Shown in pieces: positions 7,197-15,957 of a DNA stretch of 64,000 bases. The notes beneath the pieces are model-generated. The model did no database searches, was not told where the DNA came from, and saw only the letters and a list, made by a program, of their open reading frames with translations. Source of the DNA: Rhodobacteraceae bacterium UBA6197 (GTDB lineage: Bacteria > Pseudomonadota > Alphaproteobacteria > Rhodobacterales > Rhodobacteraceae); the NCBI GenBank assembly GCA_002422085.1, contig DISZ01000015.1, positions 1 to 64,000 on the forward strand, in the 5' to 3' direction. Position 1 is the stretch's first letter, and every line of letters begins with the position of its first letter. Position numbers and translations under genes: made by a program.

Positions 7197-8867
7197 CTAG
7201 CTGGCTTCAGACTCGTCTAGATCATTTGGATACCTCCCGATCGGGCAGTGCCAGGGGAACAGCTTATGATACTCTGCCAGCGGTAGCTTCGCCGCGATCT
7301 TCTCGAACACCCAAGTCAAATAGGCATACGGTTCGACACCGTTGAGCTTGCAGGTGCCGATAAGACTGGACAGCATCGCCCAAATCTCGCCGCCGAGTGT
7401 TGAACCCGCAAATAAGGAATTCTTCCGGATCAGCGCCAAAGGGCGGATCACGTTTTCCACGAGGTTGTTATCCATTTCGACCCGCCCATCGGAAAGGAAT
7501 ATCCGCAGGCCGTCTCGCAGTTTCAGTGTGTAGTTGATCGCGTCGCCAAAGGCATCTTTCATCAAAATTTGGCCTTGGATGGCTCCCATCTCCAAGAAAA
7601 GCCTATCGACAATAGGCTCACTGAGACGCATCCGCTCAGCCAGTCGAACGGCTGGTGCCTGCCCCTTCAGTTCACGCTCGATCTCGAAAAGTCTGTCTAT
7701 GGTTTGAACGACTTTCTTGGCATCGGCCCATCTTGGCCCCCGGACCTCCCACGCGTGGTGGAATTTACGGCGCACATGCGCCCAACAATAGGCGAGCACC
7801 ATCGGCCCTCGATCCCGGTCAAGGGCCATCAGCCGATTGTAGCCCCTGTAACCATCCACCTGCAGAATGCCGGTGGAGTTCTCAAGAAGGGCTTCGGCAT
7901 GCAGGCCGGCACGAGAGGGCGCAAAGCGAAAAACCACGGCTGGGGGCTGCCTGCCCTTTGAACGCCTATCGTCTCGACACATGGCCCACATATAGCAGGT
8001 TTTGGTCTTGCCCCGCCCGGGGTCCAGAAGCCGTGCCGTCGTTTCATCCATGAACAATTTCGTGCAGGCTTGCAGATCCGCAAGTAGTGCCTCGTAGAGT
8101 GGTTTCAGCGCTTCGCCGGCACGTTTGACGAGGCGCCAAAGGGTCGATCGATTTATCTGCACTCCGTTCCGCCCGAAAATCTGCTGAAGGCGATAATGGG
8201 GAAGGAAATCCGCGAACTTGGAAATCACCGCGGCCAGAGACATGCTGTCGTCATAGCGCGAGTAATCAAACACCCGCTCTGGAACCTTGGCCTGAACAAA
8301 ATGACCGCATTTCCGACAGGCGTATTTGGGGTATCGCTCCTCAACGACATAAACTTCTGCCGGCTTGTAAGCCAGTTTTTCAATGACCTGCTCGCTCATT
8401 CGAGCGGTTGCACACCCGCAGGCGCAAAATTGCTCGACCTTCGGTTCGTGGACGACGATCTCGCGTCGAAGATGGGCGGGAATGCTCACTTTCTGCCGCC
8501 CGCGAAGACCGCGAGGCTTCTTTGCGGGTTGTGCGCATGTGAGCGCCGTGCCCGAACCCCCAGAGGCATCACTTTGCTCTTCCGGCGCGGGGCTATCTTC
8601 GTCGTCCGGCTCCTTGTCCGCCTTCTCGGAACTTTGTCCGAACAGCATTCGCTCCAGCTTCTTAAGTTGCTCACTCTTGCGCCGAACCTCGGCCTGCAAT
8701 GTCTTGATATGCGCCTTTGCCGTCGAAAGGCGGGCGGCCGAAACGATCATCTCGTCATCGCGCGTTCGATCGAGGACGGCGATTTCTTCGGCGACCTCAC
8801 GGACGAAGCTGTCTTCATGGCCTGCGAGTTGCGCGCAGGCTTGTTGTATCAATTCCATTACCTTCAT
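7197..8867 (-). CDS. tnpC: IS66-family transposase TnpC
   Basis: This 556-residue transposase has the IS66 domain order. An amino-terminal leucine-zipper region (LQAEVRRKSEQLKKLERMLF) is followed by an acidic linker, a zinc-finger segment (FCACGC and YACRKCGHF), then a DDE core with Asp in FMDETTARLLD, Asp in LQVDGYRGYNRL and Glu in VEMDNNLVENVIRPLAL, and the usual NGVEPYAYLTWVFEKI ending. The family normally has tnpA, tnpB and tnpC adjacent; here tnpC is about 8 kb from tnpB. I start at the ATG at 8867; a longer form would need a TTG at 8957. It appears intact, so the element may be able to transpose. Confidence 0.93.
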   Translation of the reverse strand: MKVMELIQQACAQLAGHEDSFVREVAEEIAVLDRTRDDEMIVSAARLSTAKAHIKTLQAEVRRKSEQLKKLERMLFGQSSEKADKEPDDEDSPAPEEQSDASGGSGTALTCAQPAKKPRGLRGRQKVSIPAHLRREIVVHEPKVEQFCACGCATARMSEQVIEKLAYKPAEVYVVEERYPKYACRKCGHFVQAKVPERVFDYSRYDDSMSLAAVISKFADFLPHYRLQQIFGRNGVQINRSTLWRLVKRAGEALKPLYEALLADLQACTKLFMDETTARLLDPGRGKTKTCYMWAMCRDDRRSKGRQPPAVVFRFAPSRAGLHAEALLENSTGILQVDGYRGYNRLMALDRDRGPMVLAYCWAHVRRKFHHAWEVRGPRWADAKKVVQTIDRLFEIERELKGQAPAVRLAERMRLSEPIVDRLFLEMGAIQGQILMKDAFGDAINYTLKLRDGLRIFLSDGRVEMDNNLVENVIRPLALIRKNSLFAGSTLGGEIWAMLSSLIGTCKLNGVEPYAYLTWVFEKIAAKLPLAEYHKLFPWHCPIGRYPNDLDESEAS

Positions 8868-9061
8868 CCCATCGGCGCCGGGTTTGTTCCGGCCGATTTC
8901 AGGACAAGACAAGCCGGCCACGCTCGCTGGGAAGCGAGCATGCCTCTTGACTTTCAACGTCTATGCTGGAATGGAGAGGATATCGCGGCACGCGATTTTC
9001 CGAGGCCCTTGGGATTGCAGTCCCGGGGCCTCAACCTTTCCAGAGCCTAATTTTTATTGGC

Positions 9062-9310
9062 TCATGAAGTGCCCCCTTTGTTTTCTTCAGGGTATCGTTC
9101 AGGGAACAGCTGCGGCGCTGTCGTGCCAAGGGCCTGAGCCAAATGGGCTTCAATGCGCGCGGATCGGCTCCTGCCGAGTGATACCGAGCTTACCGCAGGG
9201 AGCCCGACGCCGACACGACGAGCGATTTCGGCGAGCGAGAGACCTCGCCGGTCCAGCTCGTATTTAATCCGAGAATGTCGCTCTCTATCGATTGGAAAAT
9301 CGTTGCGCAC
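9062..9310 (-). CDS. Ner/Nlp-type helix-turn-helix DNA-binding protein
   Basis: The protein is about 82 residues with a GTG start at 9310; no ATG precedes the domain, and the frame runs on to a TTG at 9391. The core RIKYELDRRGLSLAEIARRV, then GVGLPAVSS, with a following EAHLAQALGTTAPQLFPERY, matches Ner/Nlp regulators. These are small lambda-repressor-fold proteins best known as negative regulators of transposition in Mu-like phages. It lies about 195 bases upstream of tnpC on the same strand, and two TTTTTCGCAC motifs exactly 20 bases apart lie upstream of it (9438 and 9458). Control of tnpC, and perhaps of itself, is the simplest reading. The start codon is uncertain. Confidence 0.75.
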   Translation of the reverse strand: MRNDFPIDRERHSRIKYELDRRGLSLAEIARRVGVGLPAVSSVSLGRSRSARIEAHLAQALGTTAPQLFPERYPEENKGGTS

Positions 9311-9718
9311 TACACACCAGCTCCGCGAATCAGTGATTAACGGGATGGCGAAACGAATGGGCCAAGTCAACCCATTGCAGCAATAATGCAAAAAAACGCC
9401 ACTAAAATTTAGGCGCTGGGGAGATCGATACTCCTAGTTTTTCGCACGGTCAATTCTTTTTTCGCACATCCATTGACTAGTCTACGAGGGGGCTTGGCAA
9501 GTTGCTCAGCGTCCTCTAGCAACGAAATGACGCGAGTGGATTGACTGTAACTATCTGATTTTTATGTGAACTATCAGTCGTCTCCAGCGTCCTATCATAC
9601 CTATTGACCAAAAATGACACTTTGATTTTCGCGCGGGGAGTGTGGCCGCTCTTTCTTTTTCACACGTCTGCCCGATCAGCTCCGTTTTTCGCACTTCTCG
9701 CAAAAACTGCAGGACTGC
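9311..9718. promoter_or_regulatory. Regulatory intergenic region with repeated TTTTTCGCAC motifs
   Basis: About 400 bases, relatively AT-rich for this window, separate the Ner-type gene from the secreted-protein gene upstream. TTTTTCGCAC occurs at 9438-9447, 9458-9467 and 9685-9694, with a partial copy (ATTTTCGCGC) near 9625. The first two are spaced exactly 20 bases, two helical turns, as expected for tandem operators on one DNA face. No convincing coding frame is visible. I read it as the promoter/operator region of the ner-tnpC unit. Confidence 0.5.
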
Positions 9719-10147
9719 TCACCGCCAACGGCAGCTCTGCGCATCATCGAGGGTCTCCGCGTGCGACAGGCAGCTTTGAAGGTTATTAAGGCTTTCCTCG
9801 AGGTCATCTCGCTCTAAGGTAACGGTCTTCAGGGCAATGGCGACGACGCGGCTCTCGTCGAGCAGGTCGTTGTATTTGGCGACCAAGTCATTGTGGTCCG
9901 CCAGCACGCGATTGTATTCATCCACGCATTCGGTGACGTTTGATTTGCAGGTAAACCCCTCGTAGTTGCACTGGTAGGTATTGAAGCAGGAAGCGTTCGC
10001 GTCGACGCACTTTCCGGAACTTGAACAGACGGTGTCGCCATAGCCCAGGCAGGCGCCGCGATCGCCCCAAGAGCAGCTGAAGTTTTGCTGTGCTACTGCG
10101 CTTGTGGGTATCAGGGCGGCCAGCAGGACGAGTGCTCTAAACTTCAT
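9719..10147 (-). CDS. Small secreted cysteine-rich protein, function unknown
   Basis: This 142-residue protein has a clear Sec signal peptide (MKFRALVLLAALIPTSAVAQ, probable cleavage after AVAQ). The first mature third contains about nine cysteines in closely spaced pairs (SCSWGDRGACLGYGDTVC, GKCVDANASC), which suggests disulfide bonds in the periplasm. A coiled-coil-prone region (VLADHNDLVAKYNDLLDESR) and a last Cys pair near the end follow. The ATG overlaps the stop of the Type ISP gene as ATGA (10144-10147), so translation is probably coupled. I do not recognise the family. A periplasmic protein coupled to a cytoplasmic restriction enzyme is unusual; surface exclusion or DNA/phage adsorption interference are possibilities, but the sequence does not decide. 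Confidence 0.75.
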   Translation of the reverse strand: MKFRALVLLAALIPTSAVAQQNFSCSWGDRGACLGYGDTVCSSSGKCVDANASCFNTYQCNYEGFTCKSNVTECVDEYNRVLADHNDLVAKYNDLLDESRVVAIALKTVTLERDDLEESLNNLQSCLSHAETLDDAQSCRWR

Positions 10148-13100
10148 TTCGGCAACTCCAGCTTGGGTAGGTCGCGCACGATGTTCATCGTCTCGAGGCT
10201 CACGGTGATCACGCGCTGGAACAGCTCCAGCGGATAGGCAGGGTTGTGCATAGTCTCGTTGGCGTAGTCGTTGGCGTCGTTGACGATGCCGCTGGCCTTG
10301 TCGGTCTTGACCACTTGGCGCTCCATTACCCATTCCAGCGCGGGCTTACCGTTCACGACGTAGTCGTAGGCCTCGAGCGGGATATCCGTCATGGTGATGT
10401 TGGCGTTGTAGATCACCGTGCTCTTGTCGATGTCGCCGCGCTTGCCGCCGAACTTCATCTTGGTGACGCGGTAGAAAGCCTTGGGGTCGTCGATCTTCCA
10501 CAGCGCGGGTGTGCCCTGCTTGTAGGTGACGGGGTATGGCTCGACCGTCTCGTAGTTCACATGCAGGTCGCCCAGGGCGCGTCCGGCTTCGGAGAAGGCA
10601 CGGAAATCGGCATAGGTCTTCACGCAGGGAATGCGGGGCAGTTCCTTGGTCAGGTTGTCGGCGTAGCGGTCGCGGTAGTCGGGCGAATGCAGCAGGCCGT
10701 AGACGTAGTAGAAGAGATCCTCCTTGGTGATCTCCTCGCCCGGATAGGCCGCCTGAAAATGCGCCAGCCCGGCATCGGTGATCGCGTCCCGGCGCTGGGG
10801 GCCGGAGGACTGGCCGGCAAAGAGGCCGCCCGGTTCCTCGTCCTGTTGGTCGTAGAGGTAGAGGGGGAAGCATTGCGTGCCGCCATCGGTCTGTCGGTCA
10901 AAGATTTCATCGCTCATCAGAGCGAATTGACCATATCCCGGCCAGCGGACCTTCAGAACAATGATCCGATTGATAGGTTCTCCCTCAGGGAAGAAGTGCG
11001 GCATTTTCAGCGGCATCTCGGTCAGGGTCTTGTCCAAATAGAACCATCCCTTCGAGAAAGGACGATGAACGATTGGCCGTAACGCCTTTTCGTTGGGCGC
11101 GAGTTGCCTATTTCTGGAGAGCGCTGTTTTGAGTCCACGGCTCCATGCAATCTTGCGACTGTCATCCAGAAGCTTTGAAGTTATGTGTTCTTCGCGAGCT
11201 TTTGCACTTGCCAAGTCCAAGTCAGCGAACCTGCCCCTCTCAGTCTCATAGGTTTCGATCAGACGAGTGGTGTTCTTGAGAGTGCCGGATTTCGATGAAT
11301 TGATGCACCATGCATCTCGGTTGGTCATCACGCCGCCCGAATAGTCATTGAATATAGCAGGCTCACGCTCGCGTCCCTTACTGCCGATTGGCCAGAACTT
11401 CGAGAAATCTGCTTCGCCTTGATTAACCCAATCATTGTGGTTGTCGGGCGAGACCTTCTCCCAGCCAACGCTCTTGCTGATCCCACCGACCGCACTGAAG
11501 TCTCGTATGATCGCCAATTTCTGCTTCTGGTCCAGATAGTCACCAATATCGTGAAAGAAGATGCGGCCATGCTCCGCGGCGTCCGGGTTCTTAACGAAAA
11601 CGCTGATGGCGATCGGTGCGCGGCTCCCCGAGCCAAAGATCTTGCCACCTTCCTTGCGGGACCGTTCACCGCTCGTGCGCTGATTGCCGCGTAGGTGGAA
11701 TACGTAGAGGTCTGTGAACTCCTCTGCCAGACATGCCCGCATCCCGTCTGCTGCGTTGCCATCGACCCAGCCCGCGTTGGTGACGAAGGCAACGATACCC
11801 GCATCCCCGATCCGGTCAGACGCCCACCGAATTGCCCGGATGTAGCTGTCATAGAGCGAATTCTTCAATGTCGCAGTCGACCGTGCTGCGTAGGTCTCAG
11901 CAATCCGCCCATCCAACCCTTCGTAGCTGACGTTGGCATTGTTGTCGTTGGCGCTGTTCTGCCCCGACGAATACGGCGGGTTACCCACGATCACCCGGAT
12001 ATCCAGCTCCTTCTGCCGGGTCCGGCGTTCGGAGTTGTCGGGCATGTAGAGCGCCAGCTGATCCTCGCCTTCATACATCTGAAAGGTGTCGGTGAGGCAG
12101 ATACCCTCGAAGGGCACATAGGAATTGCTCTGAGCCAGTCCCTGATAGACCGCTTCGATGTTGATCGCGGCGATGTAGTAGGCCAGCAGGACAATCTCGT
12201 TGGCGTGGATCTCGTGGCGATACTTGTGCTCCAGCTCCTCCGGCGCGATCAGGCCGGATTGCAGCAGCCGGGTGATGAAGGTGCCCGTGCCGGTGAAGGG
12301 ATCCATGATGTGGACGCCCTTGGACCCGAGGGTCTGGCCGAAGTGCTCCTGCAGCATCTCGTTGACCGAGTGCAGGATGAAGTCGACGATCTCGACCGGG
12401 GTATAGACGATGCCCAGCTTCTCGGTCGTGCGGGGGAAGGCGTTTCGGAAGAACTTGTCGTAGAGCTCGACGATCAGACGCTGTTTCGCCTGCGGATCGG
12501 TGATCCCGTGGGCGCGGTTGCGGACGCTGTCGTAGAACTTCTCGAGGTCCTTCGATTCCTTGTCGATGCGGTTTTCGTCCAGCACGTCCAGCACCTGCTG
12601 CATGGCAAGGGAGACGGGGTTCTGGTCGGTGAAGGCGTGCCCGGCGAAGAGCGCCTTGAAGACGGGACGCGTGATGAGGTGCTGGGCGAGCATCTCGATG
12701 GCGTCCTGTTCGGTGATGCTATCGTTCAGGTCGTCGCGCAGTTCAGCAAGAAAGTCGTCGAAAGCGTTGCGAGCCTTCGTGTCTGGCTCCGCAAGGATAC
12801 CGGTGATACGCGAGATGTGGCGCTGCGCGATCTCGGCGATGTTGGTGGCCCAGTCTTCCCAGTAGTCGCGGGTGCCGCACTTCTTGACGATCTTGGCCAT
12901 GATGGCGCGCGAGAACTCGTCGATGAACAGCTCGCCTTGGGTCGGCACCGGACCCGAAACCTGCGGATCGCGATCCGTCCCGCCCTTACCGATCGCGCTT
13001 TCGGCCTTGGCCTTGCGCGACGGAAGGTCAGTGACCTCGTGGGTGATCGCGCGGAGTTCTTCGGATTCCTTGGTGACACCGATGATCTGGATACGGTCGG

Positions 13101-15051
13101 ACACGTCTTGGCCGAGTGACGCCTGATTGATCGTGCCATCAAAGCGTTCGTCATGCGCTCGGAGCGCGTTCAAGATCTGCCAGACAACCTTGTATCGATC
13201 ATTGTCCTTAAGAGCCACTTCAGGCTCGACGCCTGCCGGGACGCCGACCGGGAGGATGACATAGCCCATCTTCTTTCCTTCAGCGCGGCGCATGACGCGG
13301 CCGACTGATTGCACCACATCGATCAAGGATTTTCGCGGATGAAGGAACATGATCGCATCGAGCGCAGGCACGTCGACACCTTCGGATAGGCAGCGGGCGT
13401 TGGTCAGAATGCGCGCGGTATTGCCCTCGGCATCGGCCTTGAGCCAATCGAGCAGTTCATTGCGCGTCTTCGCGTTGAATGTGCCGTCGACGTGTTCGAT
13501 CTCGATATCGAGACGGTCAGGAGATGAAGGCGCATCGTCTTCGATCAACGCATCATCGCCGGTGTATTCCGCAACCACTTGGGTGAACTCATCTCGGATC
13601 AGCTTCGACGCAGCGATGCTCTTGCAGAAGGCCAAGGCACGCTTCATCGGCTGCGGGTCGAAGGAGATGTCCTGTTGGATGTCCTGCTTTGTCAGCGCCT
13701 TGTAGCAGCCGATGATCTTCGTTGCGTCGTCGAGATCGAGCTCCGAATTCTCGTCGGCCAGACGCTTCTGGACATTGGCACTGACAAGGCCCCCGTCCAT
13801 CGCAAGAACGATCACCTTGTAGTCGGTCAGCAAGCCCTTCTGGACGGCCCAGCCGAAGCCTTTATGGAGCAGAGTTTTACCGTAGAGGCTTTCGTCATCC
13901 ATCGATGACAGGACGGCCACTTCTTCGTCTGCCTTCGACTTGACCGCATCGCCGAAGATCCGCGGTGTGGCCGTCATGTAGAGACGCTTGCGCCCTGCAA
14001 CATAGGCATCATCATGGATCCGAACAAAGTTCGAATCTTCCTCGCCCGCCAAGGTCGCGCCCGTTGTCCGATGCGCCTCGTCGCAGATGATCAGGTCAAA
14101 GGTCGGAAGGCCCGCTTTCTGTGCAGCGTCGAGAACGCCGATCGACTGGTAGGTTGAGAATACGACCGTCATGCGATCAGGGGCGTCGATAGCGGCTTTC
14201 TCGACCAAACGTTTCGGATTGGTCGTCGCTGGGAATGCCAGATCATGCGCGTCGATTTCGGCGGTATCATCAGCCCCAACCCGACGCTTGCCAACCTGGG
14301 CATCCGAGCAAACTGCGAAAGACCGCAGAGGCGTCTCGGTGTCATTGGTCCATTCGCGCACCGTCTGAGACATCAGCGCAAGCGATGGCACCATAAAGAG
14401 CACGCGTCCGCCCTTGCCGACGAGATCCTCAGCGATTTTCAGTGACGTAAAGGTCTTACCGGTGCCACAAGCCATGATCAGCTTGCCACGATCATCGGTT
14501 GCCAGCCCCGTGCGAACGGCTTCGAGCGCTTCGATCTGGTGCGGCCGGAGTGTCTTCTTCTCAGAAAGAACAGCCTCACCACGAAGGCCAAAGATCGTCC
14601 AGTCGATCGGGCTTTCCCGAAGGTGGGTGAGAGAGACGCGCACAACCGGGATTGTCTGACCGGAGATCATTTCCTCGGCGTTCGCGCCCCAAGGCACTAT
14701 TGTCGAGTCGATTACCAAACGGCGCCGAAATGGCTCTTTGCCCGAAGCGGATATGAAGCTATCGATATCAGCCTTTTGGATCCGATGGGTTTCGGCATAG
14801 AACTTGCACTGGATAGCCGCGAAACCTTCTTCATTCCGAAGCTTCGCAACCAGATCAATGCCGATATCCTTGCCGCTCCAGCCATGCTGGTCCGCCCAAT
14901 CCTTCCATGTCCAAACTTGAGAAAATTCCTCAGCCTGCACTGGATCGACGGTTAGATAGGCGCAAGCAAGTCGCTCGAAATACGTCCCTTTTTCTCGTTC
15001 TGTGACCGCGGCTTCACGATAGGAGCGGAGAAGGTCATCAATGGCGGACAT
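10144..15051 (-). CDS. Type ISP single-polypeptide restriction-modification enzyme
   Basis: This 1635-residue protein joins all restriction-modification activities in one chain. First is an Mrr-like nuclease with DIGIDLVAK (Asp66) and QCK (residues 81-83). A superfamily-2 translocase follows, with motif I ACGTGKT (194-200), DEAH (324-327), TATPR (360-364) and motif VI QSVGRVMRR (581-589). Next is an N6-adenine methyltransferase with DPFTGTG (917-923) and NPPY (1024-1027). About 500 further residues match the position of the target-recognition domain. This is the layout of Type ISP enzymes such as LlaGI, which methylate one strand and cut after head-on translocation. All motifs look intact. 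The ATG at 15051 starts the recognisable domain; the frame is open upstream to 15291, but that stretch overlaps the phosphoesterase gene. It is co-directional with the ATPase and phosphoesterase and ATGA-coupled to the secreted protein. Confidence 0.92.
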   Translation of the reverse strand: MSAIDDLLRSYREAAVTEREKGTYFERLACAYLTVDPVQAEEFSQVWTWKDWADQHGWSGKDIGIDLVAKLRNEEGFAAIQCKFYAETHRIQKADIDSFISASGKEPFRRRLVIDSTIVPWGANAEEMISGQTIPVVRVSLTHLRESPIDWTIFGLRGEAVLSEKKTLRPHQIEALEAVRTGLATDDRGKLIMACGTGKTFTSLKIAEDLVGKGGRVLFMVPSLALMSQTVREWTNDTETPLRSFAVCSDAQVGKRRVGADDTAEIDAHDLAFPATTNPKRLVEKAAIDAPDRMTVVFSTYQSIGVLDAAQKAGLPTFDLIICDEAHRTTGATLAGEEDSNFVRIHDDAYVAGRKRLYMTATPRIFGDAVKSKADEEVAVLSSMDDESLYGKTLLHKGFGWAVQKGLLTDYKVIVLAMDGGLVSANVQKRLADENSELDLDDATKIIGCYKALTKQDIQQDISFDPQPMKRALAFCKSIAASKLIRDEFTQVVAEYTGDDALIEDDAPSSPDRLDIEIEHVDGTFNAKTRNELLDWLKADAEGNTARILTNARCLSEGVDVPALDAIMFLHPRKSLIDVVQSVGRVMRRAEGKKMGYVILPVGVPAGVEPEVALKDNDRYKVVWQILNALRAHDERFDGTINQASLGQDVSDRIQIIGVTKESEELRAITHEVTDLPSRKAKAESAIGKGGTDRDPQVSGPVPTQGELFIDEFSRAIMAKIVKKCGTRDYWEDWATNIAEIAQRHISRITGILAEPDTKARNAFDDFLAELRDDLNDSITEQDAIEMLAQHLITRPVFKALFAGHAFTDQNPVSLAMQQVLDVLDENRIDKESKDLEKFYDSVRNRAHGITDPQAKQRLIVELYDKFFRNAFPRTTEKLGIVYTPVEIVDFILHSVNEMLQEHFGQTLGSKGVHIMDPFTGTGTFITRLLQSGLIAPEELEHKYRHEIHANEIVLLAYYIAAINIEAVYQGLAQSNSYVPFEGICLTDTFQMYEGEDQLALYMPDNSERRTRQKELDIRVIVGNPPYSSGQNSANDNNANVSYEGLDGRIAETYAARSTATLKNSLYDSYIRAIRWASDRIGDAGIVAFVTNAGWVDGNAADGMRACLAEEFTDLYVFHLRGNQRTSGERSRKEGGKIFGSGSRAPIAISVFVKNPDAAEHGRIFFHDIGDYLDQKQKLAIIRDFSAVGGISKSVGWEKVSPDNHNDWVNQGEADFSKFWPIGSKGREREPAIFNDYSGGVMTNRDAWCINSSKSGTLKNTTRLIETYETERGRFADLDLASAKAREEHITSKLLDDSRKIAWSRGLKTALSRNRQLAPNEKALRPIVHRPFSKGWFYLDKTLTEMPLKMPHFFPEGEPINRIIVLKVRWPGYGQFALMSDEIFDRQTDGGTQCFPLYLYDQQDEEPGGLFAGQSSGPQRRDAITDAGLAHFQAAYPGEEITKEDLFYYVYGLLHSPDYRDRYADNLTKELPRIPCVKTYADFRAFSEAGRALGDLHVNYETVEPYPVTYKQGTPALWKIDDPKAFYRVTKMKFGGKRGDIDKSTVIYNANITMTDIPLEAYDYVVNGKPALEWVMERQVVKTDKASGIVNDANDYANETMHNPAYPLELFQRVITVSLETMNIVRDLPKLELPK

Positions 15052-15194
15052 CGGGGTAAGCTCTTTAATGAATTGCGATCCGTCTTGACTAAACCACTCT
15101 ATTGCCTCGGAGCAACTTCGACCTCGCTGCGAGCTTGAATTAATGTCGTTGGCAAGGGCATGGCCACGCAATTCGGCGACATCTCTGGCCAAGC

Positions 15195-15941
15195 TCAGCC
15201 CGCCTTTGCTGGATACCCCACCGAGACATTGCGCAGCTTGGTCGTTCCAATCTGAAACTCTGACGCGAGATGGGTGTGCCCGAACAGCCATCGATCAGGC
15301 TGGAAGCGGTTGATCAGATCGCTCAGGTTCGAGGCATAGGCTTGCGGCACTGGGCCGCCTGGAGACAGCGCGAAAGGATGGGGCGCATGATGGGTTACGA
15401 CGACGGTTTCGCCTGCAAACGGTTCTGACAGCCGCGCTTCCAGCCATGCGACATGCTCACGATGCAGGGCAACCGTGTCGAGCGGGCGCACCTTGCGGAA
15501 CCCGGAGTGTGCGACCCGGATATAGCGGTAATCGTTCATGATCCGCGCGGCCTCGGCGGCATTCTCCTCCAACGTTCCGGTGCCAATGCGCATATCCGTC
15601 CAGAGCGTGCAGCAAAGGTAGCGCGTAGCGCCATGGATGATCACAGATTTCTGCGCAAACTTGGCCCCTGCTGACTGGGCGATCTCAGCAAGCCGATCAT
15701 CGCCATCCAGACGGAAGTCGTAATAATCATGATTTCCCGGGAGCACGTGCACCCGATCCAGCGGGATGCGCTCACCGATCAACTCGAATGCCTGTTTCCA
15801 ACGCACCCGCGGTTTGTTTGTCAGATCGCCGGCGACAATCATCAATTCGACACCGTCGAAATCGATCTGGTCGAGCGGGTTGAGCCCTGAGCGATGCCAG
15901 AGGTCGAGATGCAGATCGGCGAGGATTAGCGTATTGGTCAT
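15195..15941 (-). CDS. Calcineurin-like metallophosphoesterase
   Basis: This 248-residue protein has the full dinuclear-metal motif set: DLHLD near the start, VAGDL around residue 37, GNHDYYD around 68-74, THHAPHP in the second half and FGHTHLASEF near the end. There is no signal peptide, so it acts in the cytoplasm. The family hydrolyses phosphomono- or diesters, from nucleotides and cyclic nucleotides to nucleic acid ends (as in SbcD/Mre11). The short length without a capping domain does not fix the substrate. The start at 15941 lies 16 bases after the AAA+ gene stop and fits the usual TLILADLHLD beginning. A 143-base gap separates it from the Type ISP gene. Co-conservation of this gene with the ATPase would help define its role. 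Confidence 0.85.
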   Translation of the reverse strand: MTNTLILADLHLDLWHRSGLNPLDQIDFDGVELMIVAGDLTNKPRVRWKQAFELIGERIPLDRVHVLPGNHDYYDFRLDGDDRLAEIAQSAGAKFAQKSVIIHGATRYLCCTLWTDMRIGTGTLEENAAEAARIMNDYRYIRVAHSGFRKVRPLDTVALHREHVAWLEARLSEPFAGETVVVTHHAPHPFALSPGGPVPQAYASNLSDLINRFQPDRWLFGHTHLASEFQIGTTKLRNVSVGYPAKAG

Positions 15942-15957
15942 AGGACGGCCTCTGATT

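Noticed and set aside
11695..13119. 474-codon open frame antisense to the Type ISP gene
   Set aside because: It mirrors the codon pattern of a strongly supported gene on the other strand; the translation is Val/Asp/Gly-rich with no family motif.
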